Shown here: positions 25,732 through 35,911 of the stretch, in pieces
How the letters are laid out: each line of letters opens with the position of its first letter
Position numbering within the stretch: the first letter of the stretch is position 1
Source of the DNA: Flavobacteriales bacterium UBA4110
Lineage (GTDB): Bacteria > Bacteroidota > Bacteroidia > Flavobacteriales > Weeksellaceae
Reading direction: 5' to 3'
NCBI GenBank assembly: GCA_002383165.1
Contig: DFXK01000002.1
Span: 288,638-352,637, forward strand
DNA length: 64,000 nt
The notes under the pieces: model-generated
The model's input: only the letters and a program-made list of their open reading frames with translations
What the model was told of the DNA's origin: nothing
Databases searched by the model: none
Position numbers and translations under genes: made by a program

Positions 25732-28269
25732 ATGTTCAAAAACAACAAAAATCTAATATTCGTTCTTGCAAGTCTTGTCATTTTCATTTTGCTGGCAGTA
25801 GTTTACGCCAATCCTGTTATCTCGGGAAAGCGATTGATGCAGCACGACATCGTATTTTACAAAGGTGGTGCAGAAGAACTTTTGCAATACCGTGCGAATA
25901 ATGATAAAGAAACCTATTGGAGCGATGCAATGTTTGGCGGCATGCCGACCTACCAAACTGGAGCACAATTCCGTGGCGATGTTATCAAAAAAATAGATGA
26001 TTTGTTTTTATTTCTTCCAAAACCTGCGAATTATTTATTCCTGTTATTTGCCGGATTTTTCTTTTTGGGGATGGTAGCTGTCAGAAACTGGAAATATGCG
26101 TTGCTCGGCGCAACCTTTTTCGGATTATCCACCTATTTCTACATTATTATTGCTGCAGGACACAATGGAAAAGTTCATACAATTGCTTATTTCGCACCAC
26201 TTTTAGCCGGAATCATACTTGTTTATTTTAGAAAAAAATATATTCTTGGATTCATTGTCACAGCACTTTTTGCCGGTTTGCAGATTTGTGCCAATCACCC
26301 GCAGATGACTTATTACTTATTCTTAGGATTAGGATTTTTATTCTTGTCCGAATTGATAAGAGCCATCAAAGGAAAAATCGAATGGAAACATTTTTTGATT
26401 TCATCTGGAATTGTTGGATTCGCAGTAATCATCGGTGTTGGAATGAATTCCCAAAGAATTATGGCTAATGCCGAATATGTAAAAGAAACCGTTCGTGGAA
26501 AACAAATTCTGAACACAGGTTCTCACACAGCCGGAAAATCCGGAATGGATAAAGAAAGCATCACGATGTGGAGCTACGGAAAACTGGAAACCCTTAACTT
26601 ATTCATTCCGAGATTAATGGGTGGCGGAAGTCAGGAAGAAGGTTCCGACAAAATGATGGAACACGTACAGGAATTGGCTCAGGAAAACATCAAATCTCAG
26701 CAGGAATACGAAATGATGATGAAAGGTTTTGGCAGCTTGACTTATTGGGGCGACCAACCGAGTACATCTGGACCTGCTTATCAAGGTGCTGTTGTTTGTT
26801 TCCTGGCTATTTTAGGCTTTTTCTTTGCCGGAAAAAAGTACAGATATTGGATTTTAGGCGCTTCGATTTTGACTGTTTTATTAGCTTGGGGAAGCAATTT
26901 CGCTGTTCTTACAGATTTCTTTATTGATTATGTTCCAATGTATAATAAATTCCGTGCGCCATCTTCTATTTTGGTAGTTGTTGAGTTTTTATTCCCACTA
27001 ATTGCGATTCTCGGATTGTACAAATTCTTTACTGATGAAAATCTAACTGAAGAATACAAAAAGAAAATTTTGCTTTACGTTTCAGGAACAGTTATCGGAA
27101 TCACTTTGATTTTAACGCTTTTTGGAAAAGGAATTTTAGGTTTCTATACGGCTAATGAAAAAACTTATCTTCCACCATTTTTACTAGATTATTTGGTGAG
27201 TGAAAGAGCATTGATGTTCCAAGCTGATGCCATCAAAGCGATTGTTTATGTTTTGATTACAGCTGGTGCATTATTTTTAGGATTAAAGAAAAAACTGAAT
27301 GTCAATATTGTTCTATTGATTATCGGCTTCGTTAGTTTATTCGATCTTTGGACCGTTAACAGACGTTATTTGAACGATGATAATTTCGTCGATAAAACTT
27401 TTGCTGATTCGCCATTCCAGACAGAAAATTCGGAATATCTAATGAGCAAAGCTGGGAATGATTCTTTTGTTCAAAGTCTTTTACAACAGACGGAAGTGAA
27501 CAAAGCGTTACAAACGATTGCTGAAAAAGACAAAGAACATTACAGGATTTTCAATAATATTTTATCGACTTTCAGTGAGACCAATACATCTTATTTTAAA
27601 TCTTCAATCGGTGGTTATCACGCAGTAAAACTGAGAAGATACGATGACCTTATCAACAAATATTTCTCGACAACCGACCAAGTAAAAACGGTTAGAATCC
27701 TGAATATGCTGAACACCAAATATTTCTTAGTTGGCGACCAGCAAAAACCAGAAATTACACCAAATCCAGAAGCGAATGGCAATGCGTGGTTTGTTTCTGA
27801 TATCAAATTCGTGGATAATCCTAACGAGGAACTGAACGAAACCGGGAATGTTGACACCAAAAATATTGCTGTGATTTCGAAGGATGATAAAGCTTATTTC
27901 AATGGAAAAAATCTGGTTAAAGATTCAACCGCTTATCTGGATTTGAAAACTTATCAACCCAACGAATTATCATTTGAATCATCTTCTAAAACGCCACAAT
28001 TAGCAGTATTTTCAGAGATTTACTATCCTCACGGATGGAATGTTTATTTAGATGGTAATAAAGTAGATTACATCAAAGCAAATTATCTTTTGAGAGCGCT
28101 TTATGTTCCTGCAGGAAAACATAAAATCAAAATGAAATTTGAGCCAGCAGTGATTGAAAAAGGAAAACTATTCTCAATGATAAGTTTTGGGTTGTTTATT
28201 TTGTTGAGTTTGATTGGAGCTTATTTTCTGTTTAAGAATTCTCGAAAGTCTGAAATTGCAAAGTCATAA
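25732..28269 (+). CDS. YfhO-family multispan membrane protein
   Basis: The 845-residue protein has about 12 to 14 predicted helices in the first 540 residues and a final helix near 815-835. Between them lies a large extracytoplasmic domain of about 270 residues. The early loop with MQHDIVFYKGG and the YWSDAMFGGMPTYQ motif fits YfhO and related GT-C type glycosyltransferase proteins; an acidic residue in that loop is the expected catalytic site. YfhO proteins glycosylate cell-surface polymers using lipid-linked sugars, but the acceptor here is unknown. The gene is monocistronic. Confidence 0.8.
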   Translation: MFKNNKNLIFVLASLVIFILLAVVYANPVISGKRLMQHDIVFYKGGAEELLQYRANNDKETYWSDAMFGGMPTYQTGAQFRGDVIKKIDDLFLFLPKPANYLFLLFAGFFFLGMVAVRNWKYALLGATFFGLSTYFYIIIAAGHNGKVHTIAYFAPLLAGIILVYFRKKYILGFIVTALFAGLQICANHPQMTYYLFLGLGFLFLSELIRAIKGKIEWKHFLISSGIVGFAVIIGVGMNSQRIMANAEYVKETVRGKQILNTGSHTAGKSGMDKESITMWSYGKLETLNLFIPRLMGGGSQEEGSDKMMEHVQELAQENIKSQQEYEMMMKGFGSLTYWGDQPSTSGPAYQGAVVCFLAILGFFFAGKKYRYWILGASILTVLLAWGSNFAVLTDFFIDYVPMYNKFRAPSSILVVVEFLFPLIAILGLYKFFTDENLTEEYKKKILLYVSGTVIGITLILTLFGKGILGFYTANEKTYLPPFLLDYLVSERALMFQADAIKAIVYVLITAGALFLGLKKKLNVNIVLLIIGFVSLFDLWTVNRRYLNDDNFVDKTFADSPFQTENSEYLMSKAGNDSFVQSLLQQTEVNKALQTIAEKDKEHYRIFNNILSTFSETNTSYFKSSIGGYHAVKLRRYDDLINKYFSTTDQVKTVRILNMLNTKYFLVGDQQKPEITPNPEANGNAWFVSDIKFVDNPNEELNETGNVDTKNIAVISKDDKAYFNGKNLVKDSTAYLDLKTYQPNELSFESSSKTPQLAVFSEIYYPHGWNVYLDGNKVDYIKANYLLRALYVPAGKHKIKMKFEPAVIEKGKLFSMISFGLFILLSLIGAYFLFKNSRKSEIAKS

Positions 28270-28290
28270 TTTAGAATTAAAATTAAAAAA

Positions 28291-28317
28291 AAAGCAACTC
28301 AATTTCGAGTTGCTTTT
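28291..28317. terminator. Terminator between the YfhO gene and the rhomboid gene
   Basis: AAAGCAACTC pairs with GAGTTGCTTT around AATTTC, with an A-run before and a T-run after, between convergent genes. It can serve both. Confidence 0.85.
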
Positions 28318-28327
28318 TGCTTTTATA

Positions 28328-28969
28328 TTAGCCAATTTTTTTGTTCACAAAAATCTGATAGGCCAGGTAAATGAGTGGCAAAGACATAATTCCCAGATAA
28401 GGTGCATTTTGTATGGCAAACTCTGGGTAAATGGCTACAGCATAAACCAATCCGAAAAATGCGCCTCCAAGATGCGCTGCGTGACCAATGTTATCATTCA
28501 TTCTCGGATTCAGCATCATATAAACAGAATAGCCAAAATATAAAGCTCCAAAAAGATATCCTGGTAGAAAATTGACTTCAATTTCTTTTGGAGCCAATGC
28601 TACTGCTGCGAACAACACTCCGGAAACGCCGCCACTCGCTCCAATTGCAGAATAGAACGGAACATTTTTATAGACATAAAGACAGAATAAATTCCCTAAA
28701 ACAATAGAAGCCAGATAAATGATAAGGAAACCGCCGACACCAAACCCCATTATCGCAATAGGTGCAAAGAAATAAAGCGTAAGCATATTGAAAAACAAAT
28801 GCATAAAGTCTGCGTGCAGAAAACCTGCAGATATGAGCCTGATGTATTCTTTTCTCCTTTGGATAGCTCCGACTTCGAATTTATATTTCTGAAACAGCTC
28901 AGGTTTCTGAAAACCAATATAACTGGTGATACAAGTAATCGCTATAACGATGATTAATATCGTATTCAT
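28328..28969 (-). CDS. Rhomboid-family intramembrane serine protease
   Basis: The 213-residue protein has six helices and the rhomboid hallmarks. These are HLFFNM at 57-62 in helix 2, GASGG with nucleophile S112 in helix 4, and AAHLGGAFFGL with catalytic H166 in helix 6. It cleaves membrane proteins within the lipid bilayer. Its substrate is unknown. It lies 32 bases behind parC in the same direction and could be the tail of the parE-parC transcript. Confidence 0.92.
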   Translation of the reverse strand: MNTILIIVIAITCITSYIGFQKPELFQKYKFEVGAIQRRKEYIRLISAGFLHADFMHLFFNMLTLYFFAPIAIMGFGVGGFLIIYLASIVLGNLFCLYVYKNVPFYSAIGASGGVSGVLFAAVALAPKEIEVNFLPGYLFGALYFGYSVYMMLNPRMNDNIGHAAHLGGAFFGLVYAVAIYPEFAIQNAPYLGIMSLPLIYLAYQIFVNKKIG

Positions 28970-29001
28970 TTTATTATTGTGTGCTATTTAAGTTTTAATT
29001 G

Positions 29002-31572
29002 TTAATTAACCTCTTCATCAAACAGGCTGCCAATGGTTCCGCCTTCGTCTTCATCTTCATGTTTTACTTCCTGTTCAGGTACCTCTTCTATGATTTCCGT
29101 TGGCTCCGGAATAGTGATATTGATAGATTTTACTTTTTCTTTTGTCAGCTGATTGCCTATCGCTTTGATGCCTTTTACCGCTATGAACTCGTCCAGATCC
29201 ACCGTTTCCGCATCTTTTTGCTTGTCCTTGATTTTTGGAAAAACAATTTCAGCAATAGCGCCTGAATTGGTTGTTACAAACTCTAAGAACGACTTAGGAT
29301 GGTCATTCGCAAAAAAGGACTGTACGTTGGAAGTGGCTTCCAGCAGAAATCTTTTAACGAAATACTTATCTTTTTCACCATCAAAATAAATACAAGTGAT
29401 TGGCTGTTCCGGCTTCCATTTTTCCAGAATCAGATAATCATCGTCGAAACGGTTCATCAAATCAAATGAAACCAGTTTGGCTTCACCTTGGGAATTGATG
29501 GTGAGAATTTTATCATCGCCTTTGAAATTTCCGAGTAAACTTCCTCTTCCATCTGCATTAAGTCGCCTTACAGAATCATCGAACCAGATTTTCCGCGGCG
29601 CTAGTGTAGATACTCCTTCTTCCTTCATATCTACCTTTTTCACAGCATATTTTGTTACCAAGTTTCCCTTGGAATCCCTTCCTTTGATGGCAAGATCGGA
29701 AAAATCAATATCGATTTTATTTTTTCTCACTCTTGCATTAGGCTTCAGCAATACGGAAACAATTTCCGCTTCACCGTTAGGATTCGCTGTAAAATATAGC
29801 ATTTCTGATCCTTTTTTATCAGACGCCAGCTTGTAATCTGTATTCCTTGTAACGCCGGTTACAGAAAAGCGTTTCATATAATACGGCCCTTCTCTTCCTT
29901 CGCGGTAGATCATATTATAAACCGTACGCTTGTCATTCTTTTTCCAGACTGCAACGTGGACAATGTTTTTACCTATAAATGTCTTGGCCTCCACTTTCAC
30001 GACTTTCATGGTGCCGTCTTTCTGGAAGGTAATGATATCATCAATATCCGAACAGTCGAACAGATATTCGTCTTTTTTGAGTGAAGTTCCGATGAAGCCT
30101 TCTTCCCTGTTGACATAGAATTTTTCATTTGCAACAGCCACTTTGGTAGCATCGATTGTCTCAAAAATTCTGATTTCGGTTTTACGCTCTTTTCCTTTTC
30201 CGTATTTTTTCTGAATATTGGTATAATAATCTATGGCATACGTAATCAAATTAGCAAGATGATGCTTCACCTGCTCGATCTTACCTTCTAGCGCCAAGAT
30301 ATTTTCTTTAAACTTATCTAGGTCGAATCTCGAAATTCTTTTAATTCTTATTTCTGTTAGCCTAACTATATCTTCTTCTGTAACAGCTCTCAACAGATGT
30401 TTCGTGTGTGGTTTCAAACCCTCATCGATAGTTCTGATGACCTCATCCCAGGATTTGACTTCCTCGATATCGTGATAAATACGGTTTTCTATAAAAATCC
30501 TTTCCAGTGAAGAAAAATGCCAGCTTTCCTGCAATTCGTGCAACTCAATTTCCAACTCTTTCTTCAGTAAAGAAACTGTGTGATCCGTATTGTGTTTCAA
30601 AATATCAGAAACTGAAAGAAACATTGGTTTATCGCCGACGATTACACAAGCGTTGGGTGAAATCGGGACTTCACAATCTGTAAATGCGTACAACGCATCT
30701 ATGGTTTTGTCCGGAGAAACATCGGGATGAAGATGGATATTAATTTCTACAACATCAGAAGTATTATCCTCAATCTTTTTAATCTTGATTTTCCCTCTTT
30801 CATTGGCTTTGAGAATACTGTCTATCAAATCACTTGTATTCTTGGAAAAAGGTAGTTCCGTAATGGTTAATGTATGTTTGTCCTTCTGCGAAATTCTAGC
30901 TCTTGCACGTATTTTACCTCCTCTTTTCCCGTCATTATAAGCAGAAACATCCAGCATTCCCGCAGTTAAAAAATCCGGGAAAAGTTCGAACTTTTTACCT
31001 TTCAAATAAAGAATGGATGCAGTAATAAGCTCATTAAAGTTATGAGGCATTATTTTGGTAGACAGACCGACACCAATTCCTTCTACACCCTGTGCGAGCA
31101 ACAGCGGAAACTTAACCGGAAGATCAATGGGTTCATTGTTTCTGCCGTCATAGGATTTTGTCCAATGCGTAGTTTTCGGGTTGAAAACTACTTCTAAAGC
31201 AAAAGGTGTGAGCCTTGCCTCAATATATCTTGCAGCCGCTGCAGAATCTCCTGTATATATATTTCCCCAGTTTCCCTGCGTGTCTATAAGAAGTTCCTTT
31301 TGTCCAATCTGAACCATTGCATCTGTGATGGAAGCATCCCCATGAGGGTGATATTTCATTGTATTCCCTACAATATTGGCCACTTTATTATAACGCCCGT
31401 CTTCCAACTCGCGCATAGAATGCATGATTCTTCTCTGAACCGGCTTCAAGCCGTCATAAATGGATGGAATTGCCCTGTCTAGAATGACATAAGATGCGTA
31501 ATCCAGAAACCAGTCTTTATATAAACCGGAAACTTTTTTGAGGCTTTCTTCGTGATGCGTACTTTCTTCCAT
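29002..31572 (-). CDS. parC: DNA topoisomerase IV subunit A
   Basis: The 856-residue protein has the type IIA DNA-cleavage core with the KPVQRRI motif (43-49), the YHPHGDAS region (74-81) and catalytic Y116 in AAARYIEARL. A beta-pinwheel C-terminal domain of the ParC type and an acidic tail follow. It decatenates daughter chromosomes with ParE. The pairing with the parE gene upstream makes it ParC rather than GyrA. One small membrane-protein gene separates the two. Confidence 0.93.
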   Translation of the reverse strand: MEESTHHEESLKKVSGLYKDWFLDYASYVILDRAIPSIYDGLKPVQRRIMHSMRELEDGRYNKVANIVGNTMKYHPHGDASITDAMVQIGQKELLIDTQGNWGNIYTGDSAAAARYIEARLTPFALEVVFNPKTTHWTKSYDGRNNEPIDLPVKFPLLLAQGVEGIGVGLSTKIMPHNFNELITASILYLKGKKFELFPDFLTAGMLDVSAYNDGKRGGKIRARARISQKDKHTLTITELPFSKNTSDLIDSILKANERGKIKIKKIEDNTSDVVEINIHLHPDVSPDKTIDALYAFTDCEVPISPNACVIVGDKPMFLSVSDILKHNTDHTVSLLKKELEIELHELQESWHFSSLERIFIENRIYHDIEEVKSWDEVIRTIDEGLKPHTKHLLRAVTEEDIVRLTEIRIKRISRFDLDKFKENILALEGKIEQVKHHLANLITYAIDYYTNIQKKYGKGKERKTEIRIFETIDATKVAVANEKFYVNREEGFIGTSLKKDEYLFDCSDIDDIITFQKDGTMKVVKVEAKTFIGKNIVHVAVWKKNDKRTVYNMIYREGREGPYYMKRFSVTGVTRNTDYKLASDKKGSEMLYFTANPNGEAEIVSVLLKPNARVRKNKIDIDFSDLAIKGRDSKGNLVTKYAVKKVDMKEEGVSTLAPRKIWFDDSVRRLNADGRGSLLGNFKGDDKILTINSQGEAKLVSFDLMNRFDDDYLILEKWKPEQPITCIYFDGEKDKYFVKRFLLEATSNVQSFFANDHPKSFLEFVTTNSGAIAEIVFPKIKDKQKDAETVDLDEFIAVKGIKAIGNQLTKEKVKSINITIPEPTEIIEEVPEQEVKHEDEDEGGTIGSLFDEEVN

Positions 31573-31581
31573 TAATTTTTA

Positions 31582-32067
31582 TTATCTTCTTGATAAATTT
31601 TCTTTATTGCTTCTAACAACTTTATTTAGTGAGAATATCAAATCTTTCAGTTCATTTTTACGCAGATAAGTAACATCATATTTCAACACAATCACATTGT
31701 TTTTTTTACTTGAAACGTAAATGTATAATCTTTTAAAAATATAAAAATTGATTATATTATATTTTAACAACTTGTATTTCGGAAATTCATCCTTTTTATT
31801 TTCCCGAAAAAATATATAACGAATGTGATTATTTCTGAAATTGAGTGTTTCGCCATCACTATCATACTCAAAAATAGGCTTTCCAAATAGATAAAGAAGT
31901 AGATAAAGCACCATCGGAATAACCAGAAGAATCCAAGATTTTTTTCCTAAAACATCAAACTTATTGATTTCTAGAACATACCCTATTAAACCTAGTATAA
32001 AAATAATCCCAACTAAGGAATAGATAAAACTATATAAGGGTTTTCTACTTCTGTTACTTAATCTCAT
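31582..32067 (-). CDS. Hypothetical membrane protein between parE and parC
   Basis: The 161-residue product has two predicted helices (about 12-32 and 43-61) and a Lys/Asn/Tyr-rich cytoplasmic part. The latter looks like the small PH-like domains of bacterial membrane proteins (strand-rich with IYVSSKKNNVIVLKY). It is 51 bases behind parE and 9 bases ahead of parC, so it is co-transcribed with both. No function is known, and a role in topoisomerase action is not implied by the sequence. Confidence 0.6.
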   Translation of the reverse strand: MRLSNRSRKPLYSFIYSLVGIIFILGLIGYVLEINKFDVLGKKSWILLVIPMVLYLLLYLFGKPIFEYDSDGETLNFRNNHIRYIFFRENKKDEFPKYKLLKYNIINFYIFKRLYIYVSSKKNNVIVLKYDVTYLRKNELKDLIFSLNKVVRSNKENLSRR

Positions 32068-32118
32068 CCTTTTGGCGTCTCTGTGTTTCTGTGTTTTTTT
32101 TTGTTTATGTTACTTGAA

Positions 32119-34002
32119 CTAATTATCTAGCTCTTGTATTATTTCTTTTCTTTCTATATTCGTTTCTTCCACCACCAGATTATCAAGAATAAACAATTGC
32201 CGGTCTGGTGTATTTTTTCCCATATAGAATTCTAGTATCTGATCTATTGTAAGATCTTTTCCTACAACCACAGGTTCCAGTCTGATATCTTTTCCTATAA
32301 AATTCTTAAATTCATCCGGAGAGATCTCTCCCAATCCTTTGAATCTTGTAATTTCCGGATTTTTTCCCAGTTCATTCAGTGCTTTCACTCTTTCCTGATC
32401 TGAATAACAATACCTGGTTTCCTTTTTATTTCTTACACGGAAAAGCGGCGTCTGCAAAATATACAAATGTCCGTTTTTGATAAGATCCGGGAAAAATTGC
32501 AAAAAGAAAGTAATCATCAGCAAACGGATGTGCATCCCGTCCACGTCTGCATCGGTAGCAATAATAACATGATTATATCTTAAATCCTCAAGACTTTCTT
32601 CGATATTGAGCGCAGCCTGAAGAAGATTAAATTCTTCATTTTCGTAAACTACTTTTTTTGTCAGTCCGTAGCAGTTCAGTGGTTTTCCCTTCAGAGAAAA
32701 AACAGCCTGAGTTTCCACATCCCTGGATTTAGTTATGGATCCTGATGCCGAATCTCCTTCGGTAATAAAAATCATCGTTTCCGATTTCCTTGCCGCTTTC
32801 TGATCATTGTAATGCTGCCTGCAATCTCTCAGCTTTTTATTATGAAGTGATACTTTCTTCGCTCTTTCCCTGGCCAGTTTCTGAATGCCGGACAGTTCTT
32901 TCCTTTCTCTTTCGGAAATAATAATTTTTTTAAGAATCGCTTCTGCGGTTTCGGGGTTTTTATGAAGAAAATTATCCAGTTTATTTTTTAGAAAATCTAT
33001 GATAAATGTTCTTACAGTAATCCCTCCGGGTTCAATCTCATTAGATCCGAGCTTTGTTTTGGTCTGAGATTCGAAAACAGGCTCTATAACCTTGATAGAA
33101 ACCGCTGCAATGATTGATTTTCGTATATCAGCTGCCTCAAAATTCTTATTATAAAATTCTCTAATGGTTTTTACGAAGGCTTCTCGAAAAGCATTAAGAT
33201 GCGTTCCGCCCTGTGTAGTATTTTGTCCGTTTACAAATGAAAAGTAAGTTTCCGTCTGTGACTTGTCCGAGTGTGTGATAGCAACTTCAATGTCTTCCTC
33301 TTTTAGATGTACGATGGGATAAAGAATATCACTTTCCAATTCTTCTTCCAAAAGATCTTTGAGTCCGTTTTCCGAAAAAAACTTTTCTCCATTGAAAACA
33401 ATCGTTAATCCAGGATTGAGATAAGCATAGTTGCGGAGCATGCGTTCCACATATTCTTTTCTGAATTTGAAGTTGAGAAAAATCTCGCTATCAGGAATAA
33501 AACTGATTTCGGTTCCGTTTCTGTCGGATGAATCTGCCTCGGGATAATTTTCTTTGATGACACCTCTGGAAAATTCGGCCATTTTCATACGACCTTCTCT
33601 TACAGATTTTACTCTGAAAAAATCGGACAGTGCATTCACCGCTTTAGTACCGACTCCGTTAAGACCTACCGATTTTTTAAACGCTTTACTGTCATACTTC
33701 CCGCCCGTATTCATTTTAGAAACCGCATCTACAACTTTCCCCAAAGGAATACCTCGTCCGAAATCACGGATGGAAACTTTCCCGTCATCCATTTTGATTT
33801 CAATCCGTTTTCCGGCCTTCATCACAAACTCATCAATAGAGTTGTCTATAATTTCTTTGAGAAGAATATAAATTCCATCATCTGCAGAAGAACCGTCTCC
33901 CAATTTCCCAATATACATCCCGGGACGCAAGCGTATATGTTCTTGCCAGTCAAGCGTTCGGATATTGTCTTCGGAATAATTTACAGGGTTGATTTCACTC
34001 AT
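32119..34002 (-). CDS. parE: DNA topoisomerase IV subunit B
   Basis: The 627-residue protein has the GHKL ATPase motifs EIIDNSIDEF, DFGRGIPLG and GLNGVGTKAVNALS, the transducer domain, and the TOPRIM motifs EGDSASG and TDADVDGMHI. The C-terminal GLGE motif follows. Its size fits ParE rather than GyrB, which has an extra insert. It drives the ATP-dependent strand passage of topoisomerase IV. A TAAATTTG promoter element lies 49 bases upstream. Confidence 0.94.
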   Translation of the reverse strand: MSEINPVNYSEDNIRTLDWQEHIRLRPGMYIGKLGDGSSADDGIYILLKEIIDNSIDEFVMKAGKRIEIKMDDGKVSIRDFGRGIPLGKVVDAVSKMNTGGKYDSKAFKKSVGLNGVGTKAVNALSDFFRVKSVREGRMKMAEFSRGVIKENYPEADSSDRNGTEISFIPDSEIFLNFKFRKEYVERMLRNYAYLNPGLTIVFNGEKFFSENGLKDLLEEELESDILYPIVHLKEEDIEVAITHSDKSQTETYFSFVNGQNTTQGGTHLNAFREAFVKTIREFYNKNFEAADIRKSIIAAVSIKVIEPVFESQTKTKLGSNEIEPGGITVRTFIIDFLKNKLDNFLHKNPETAEAILKKIIISERERKELSGIQKLARERAKKVSLHNKKLRDCRQHYNDQKAARKSETMIFITEGDSASGSITKSRDVETQAVFSLKGKPLNCYGLTKKVVYENEEFNLLQAALNIEESLEDLRYNHVIIATDADVDGMHIRLLMITFFLQFFPDLIKNGHLYILQTPLFRVRNKKETRYCYSDQERVKALNELGKNPEITRFKGLGEISPDEFKNFIGKDIRLEPVVVGKDLTIDQILEFYMGKNTPDRQLFILDNLVVEETNIERKEIIQELDN

Positions 34003-34050
34003 AATTGCTGAATTTCTATAACGTCTAAGCCTTTAAGAATCGGTAACTCA

Positions 34051-34058
34051 CAAATTTA
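34051..34058 (-). promoter_or_regulatory. Predicted -7 element of parE operon
   Basis: TAAATTTG on the minus strand gives a start near 34044, about 40 bases before the parE ATG. No clear -33 box was found. Confidence 0.55.
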
Positions 34059-34120
34059 GCGAAATGAAATTTAATCTGAAAATTTTGATAATATTTTTTA
34101 GTTGTTATTTACTGAAAATC

Positions 34121-34150
34121 AAAAAAGCCAGAACGATGTCTGACTTTAAA
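34121..34150 (-). terminator. Intrinsic terminator of the AIM24-family gene
   Basis: On the minus strand AAAGTCAGA pairs with TCTGGCTTT through one G-U pair, followed by a T-run. On the plus strand the same position would be an A-C mismatch, so the orientation is minus. Confidence 0.7.
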
Positions 34151-34169
34151 AAATTATTATCAATTGCTA

Positions 34170-34946
34170 TCAATTACCGTCAATGAGATCTCCCAGTTTC
34201 CCCAGAATACTTCCTTCTTCCCTTCTTGTGCCGCTGCCATACTGAAGAATTTTTCCGGCAAGACGACTGATTGGCAAAGTTTGTACCCAAACTTTTCCAG
34301 GTCCTCTTAGTTCTGCAAAAAATAAACCCTCACCTCCGAACAGCGTATTTTTTATACCTCCTACAAATTGTATATCATATGAAACTGACTGCGTAAAAGC
34401 AACAATACAGCCAGTATCGATCTTAAGTATTTCTCCATGCATCAGCTCTTTTTCCATCACATAACCGCCGCTATGCACAAAACACATTCCGTCTCCTTCC
34501 AGCTTTTGCATAATGAAACCTTCCCCTCCGAAAAGTCCTGTTCCTAATTTTCTCTGAAACTCGATCCCGATAGAAACACCTTTTGCAGCGCAAAGGAAAC
34601 TATCTTTCTGACAAATGATTTTTTCTCCAAATTCGGACAGGTTGAGAGGTATAATTTTCCCCGTGTAAGGTGCAGCAAAGGAAACCTGTCTTTTCTGAGA
34701 AGAAGTATTGGTAAATACCGTCATAAAAAGACTTTCTCCTGTAAGCATTCTTTTTCCGGCTGTGAAAAGTTTATTCATAAACCCAGAATTACTTCCATCT
34801 CCGAAAAGTGTTTCCATTTGGATTCCATCATTCATCATCATAAAACTGCCCGGTTCTGCAATAACTGCTTCCTGTGGATCCAGTTCAATCTCTACACACT
34901 GAAGTTCTTCTCCGTAGATTTTATAATCAATTTCGTGATTTCTCAT
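34170..34946 (-). CDS. TIGR00266/AIM24-family protein
   Basis: The 258-residue protein has the repeated Gly-rich turns of the TIGR00266 (AIM24) family: GDGSNSGFMNK, GGEGFIMQKLEGDG and FGGEGLFFAELRGPG, with a C-terminal RREEGSILGKLGDLI. It is a beta-helix-like cytoplasmic protein with no established function in bacteria. The mitochondrial relative AIM24 aids inner-membrane organisation. It is monocistronic. Confidence 0.85.
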   Translation of the reverse strand: MRNHEIDYKIYGEELQCVEIELDPQEAVIAEPGSFMMMNDGIQMETLFGDGSNSGFMNKLFTAGKRMLTGESLFMTVFTNTSSQKRQVSFAAPYTGKIIPLNLSEFGEKIICQKDSFLCAAKGVSIGIEFQRKLGTGLFGGEGFIMQKLEGDGMCFVHSGGYVMEKELMHGEILKIDTGCIVAFTQSVSYDIQFVGGIKNTLFGGEGLFFAELRGPGKVWVQTLPISRLAGKILQYGSGTRREEGSILGKLGDLIDGN

Positions 34947-34991
34947 TTATTTATTTTTAAGAATTAGTTTTCCTAAAGCTTAAAACGTTAC

Positions 34992-35019
34992 AAAAAAAAG
35001 CTTCCTGTTTCGGAAGCTT
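34992..35019 (-). terminator. Intrinsic terminator of the type IX cargo gene
   Basis: AAGCTTCC pairs with GGAAGCTT around TGTTTC and is followed on the minus strand by a T-run (plus A-run 34992-34999). Confidence 0.85.
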
Positions 35020-35023
35020 AGTT

Positions 35024-35824
35024 TTATTTTTTGATGAGTTTTCTGGAGATCACATTTTTGTCTTTATAAACATTGATGATATACTCGCCGTTAGGAAGAT
35101 CTTTGATGTTGATTTCTGAAGATTTTACTTCTTTTACCAACTTTCCAGTCATATCAAAAACTCTAACATTGTCTATATTTTTGATTCCCGAAATTTTAAG
35201 CAATTCTGTTGCTGGATTTGGGTAAATCTTGAGCGACAAAGCCGGAGATTCTGAAACCGCCATTCCTGCGTTGTCTTTTATTTCAATATCATCAATTCCC
35301 ATATAATAAACATCTTCGCAATCATAATGTCTGAAGACAAGCTTAACATTTTGCCCTGCATACGATGAAATATCAATGTTGATAACTTTAGCTACATCAA
35401 CATATCCTGCATCAAAGGTTTCTTCGAAAACAGGTGTTTCCGATCCGGTGAAAACAGAATTTGCAGGAATTACATAAACCGCATAATGTTCCTCAAACAA
35501 ATCTGCATCGCCCGCTGCCGCTTTGAACGACAAATTAAGAGAATTAGAATTCGGAAGTGTAATGGAAGGGCTTTCCAGAAGGTTATCCGGAGTAAAAGCC
35601 TCAAAATACCAGGAAAATGAAACAGCAAGATTACCTGTGAAATTTGGGAGTTCATTCAGCTCGGCATTCAGGATTTCCCAAGATTCGCCATCACCGTCTT
35701 TATCATAAACTTGCCAAAGCGCAACGGATGCATCATTCTCAAAATCTTCTTTAAAAACACTTGTCTGTGCATTACTAAATATAGCCGTTCCTAAAACAGA
35801 AGCAAAAAGTAATTTTTTAATCAT
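35024..35824 (-). CDS. Secreted protein with type IX secretion C-terminal domain
   Basis: The 266-residue protein has a signal peptide (about 1-19), a jelly-roll (choice-of-anchor J type) domain of about 160 residues and a C-terminal type IX sorting domain (about 198-266). The sorting domain shows LKIYPNPA, VFDMTGKLV and PNGEYIINV. Such proteins are exported through the outer membrane by the type IX system and attached to or released from the surface. The jelly-roll domain usually binds carbohydrates or proteins; no catalytic residues are seen. Confidence 0.87.
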   Translation of the reverse strand: MIKKLLFASVLGTAIFSNAQTSVFKEDFENDASVALWQVYDKDGDGESWEILNAELNELPNFTGNLAVSFSWYFEAFTPDNLLESPSITLPNSNSLNLSFKAAAGDADLFEEHYAVYVIPANSVFTGSETPVFEETFDAGYVDVAKVINIDISSYAGQNVKLVFRHYDCEDVYYMGIDDIEIKDNAGMAVSESPALSLKIYPNPATELLKISGIKNIDNVRVFDMTGKLVKEVKSSEINIKDLPNGEYIINVYKDKNVISRKLIKK

Positions 35825-35862
35825 AATCCTTTATTTTTTAATTTTCGCTAAAATACAAATAG

Positions 35863-35884
35863 AAAACTCCCGACAAATCGGGAG
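35863..35884 (-). terminator. Intrinsic terminator of ychF
   Basis: CTCCCGA pairs with TCGGGAG around CAAA, with a T-rich tail on the minus strand, 28 bases behind the ychF stop. Confidence 0.75.
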
Positions 35885-35911
35885 CTGTAACTTTATTATA
35901 TCATCTATGAA

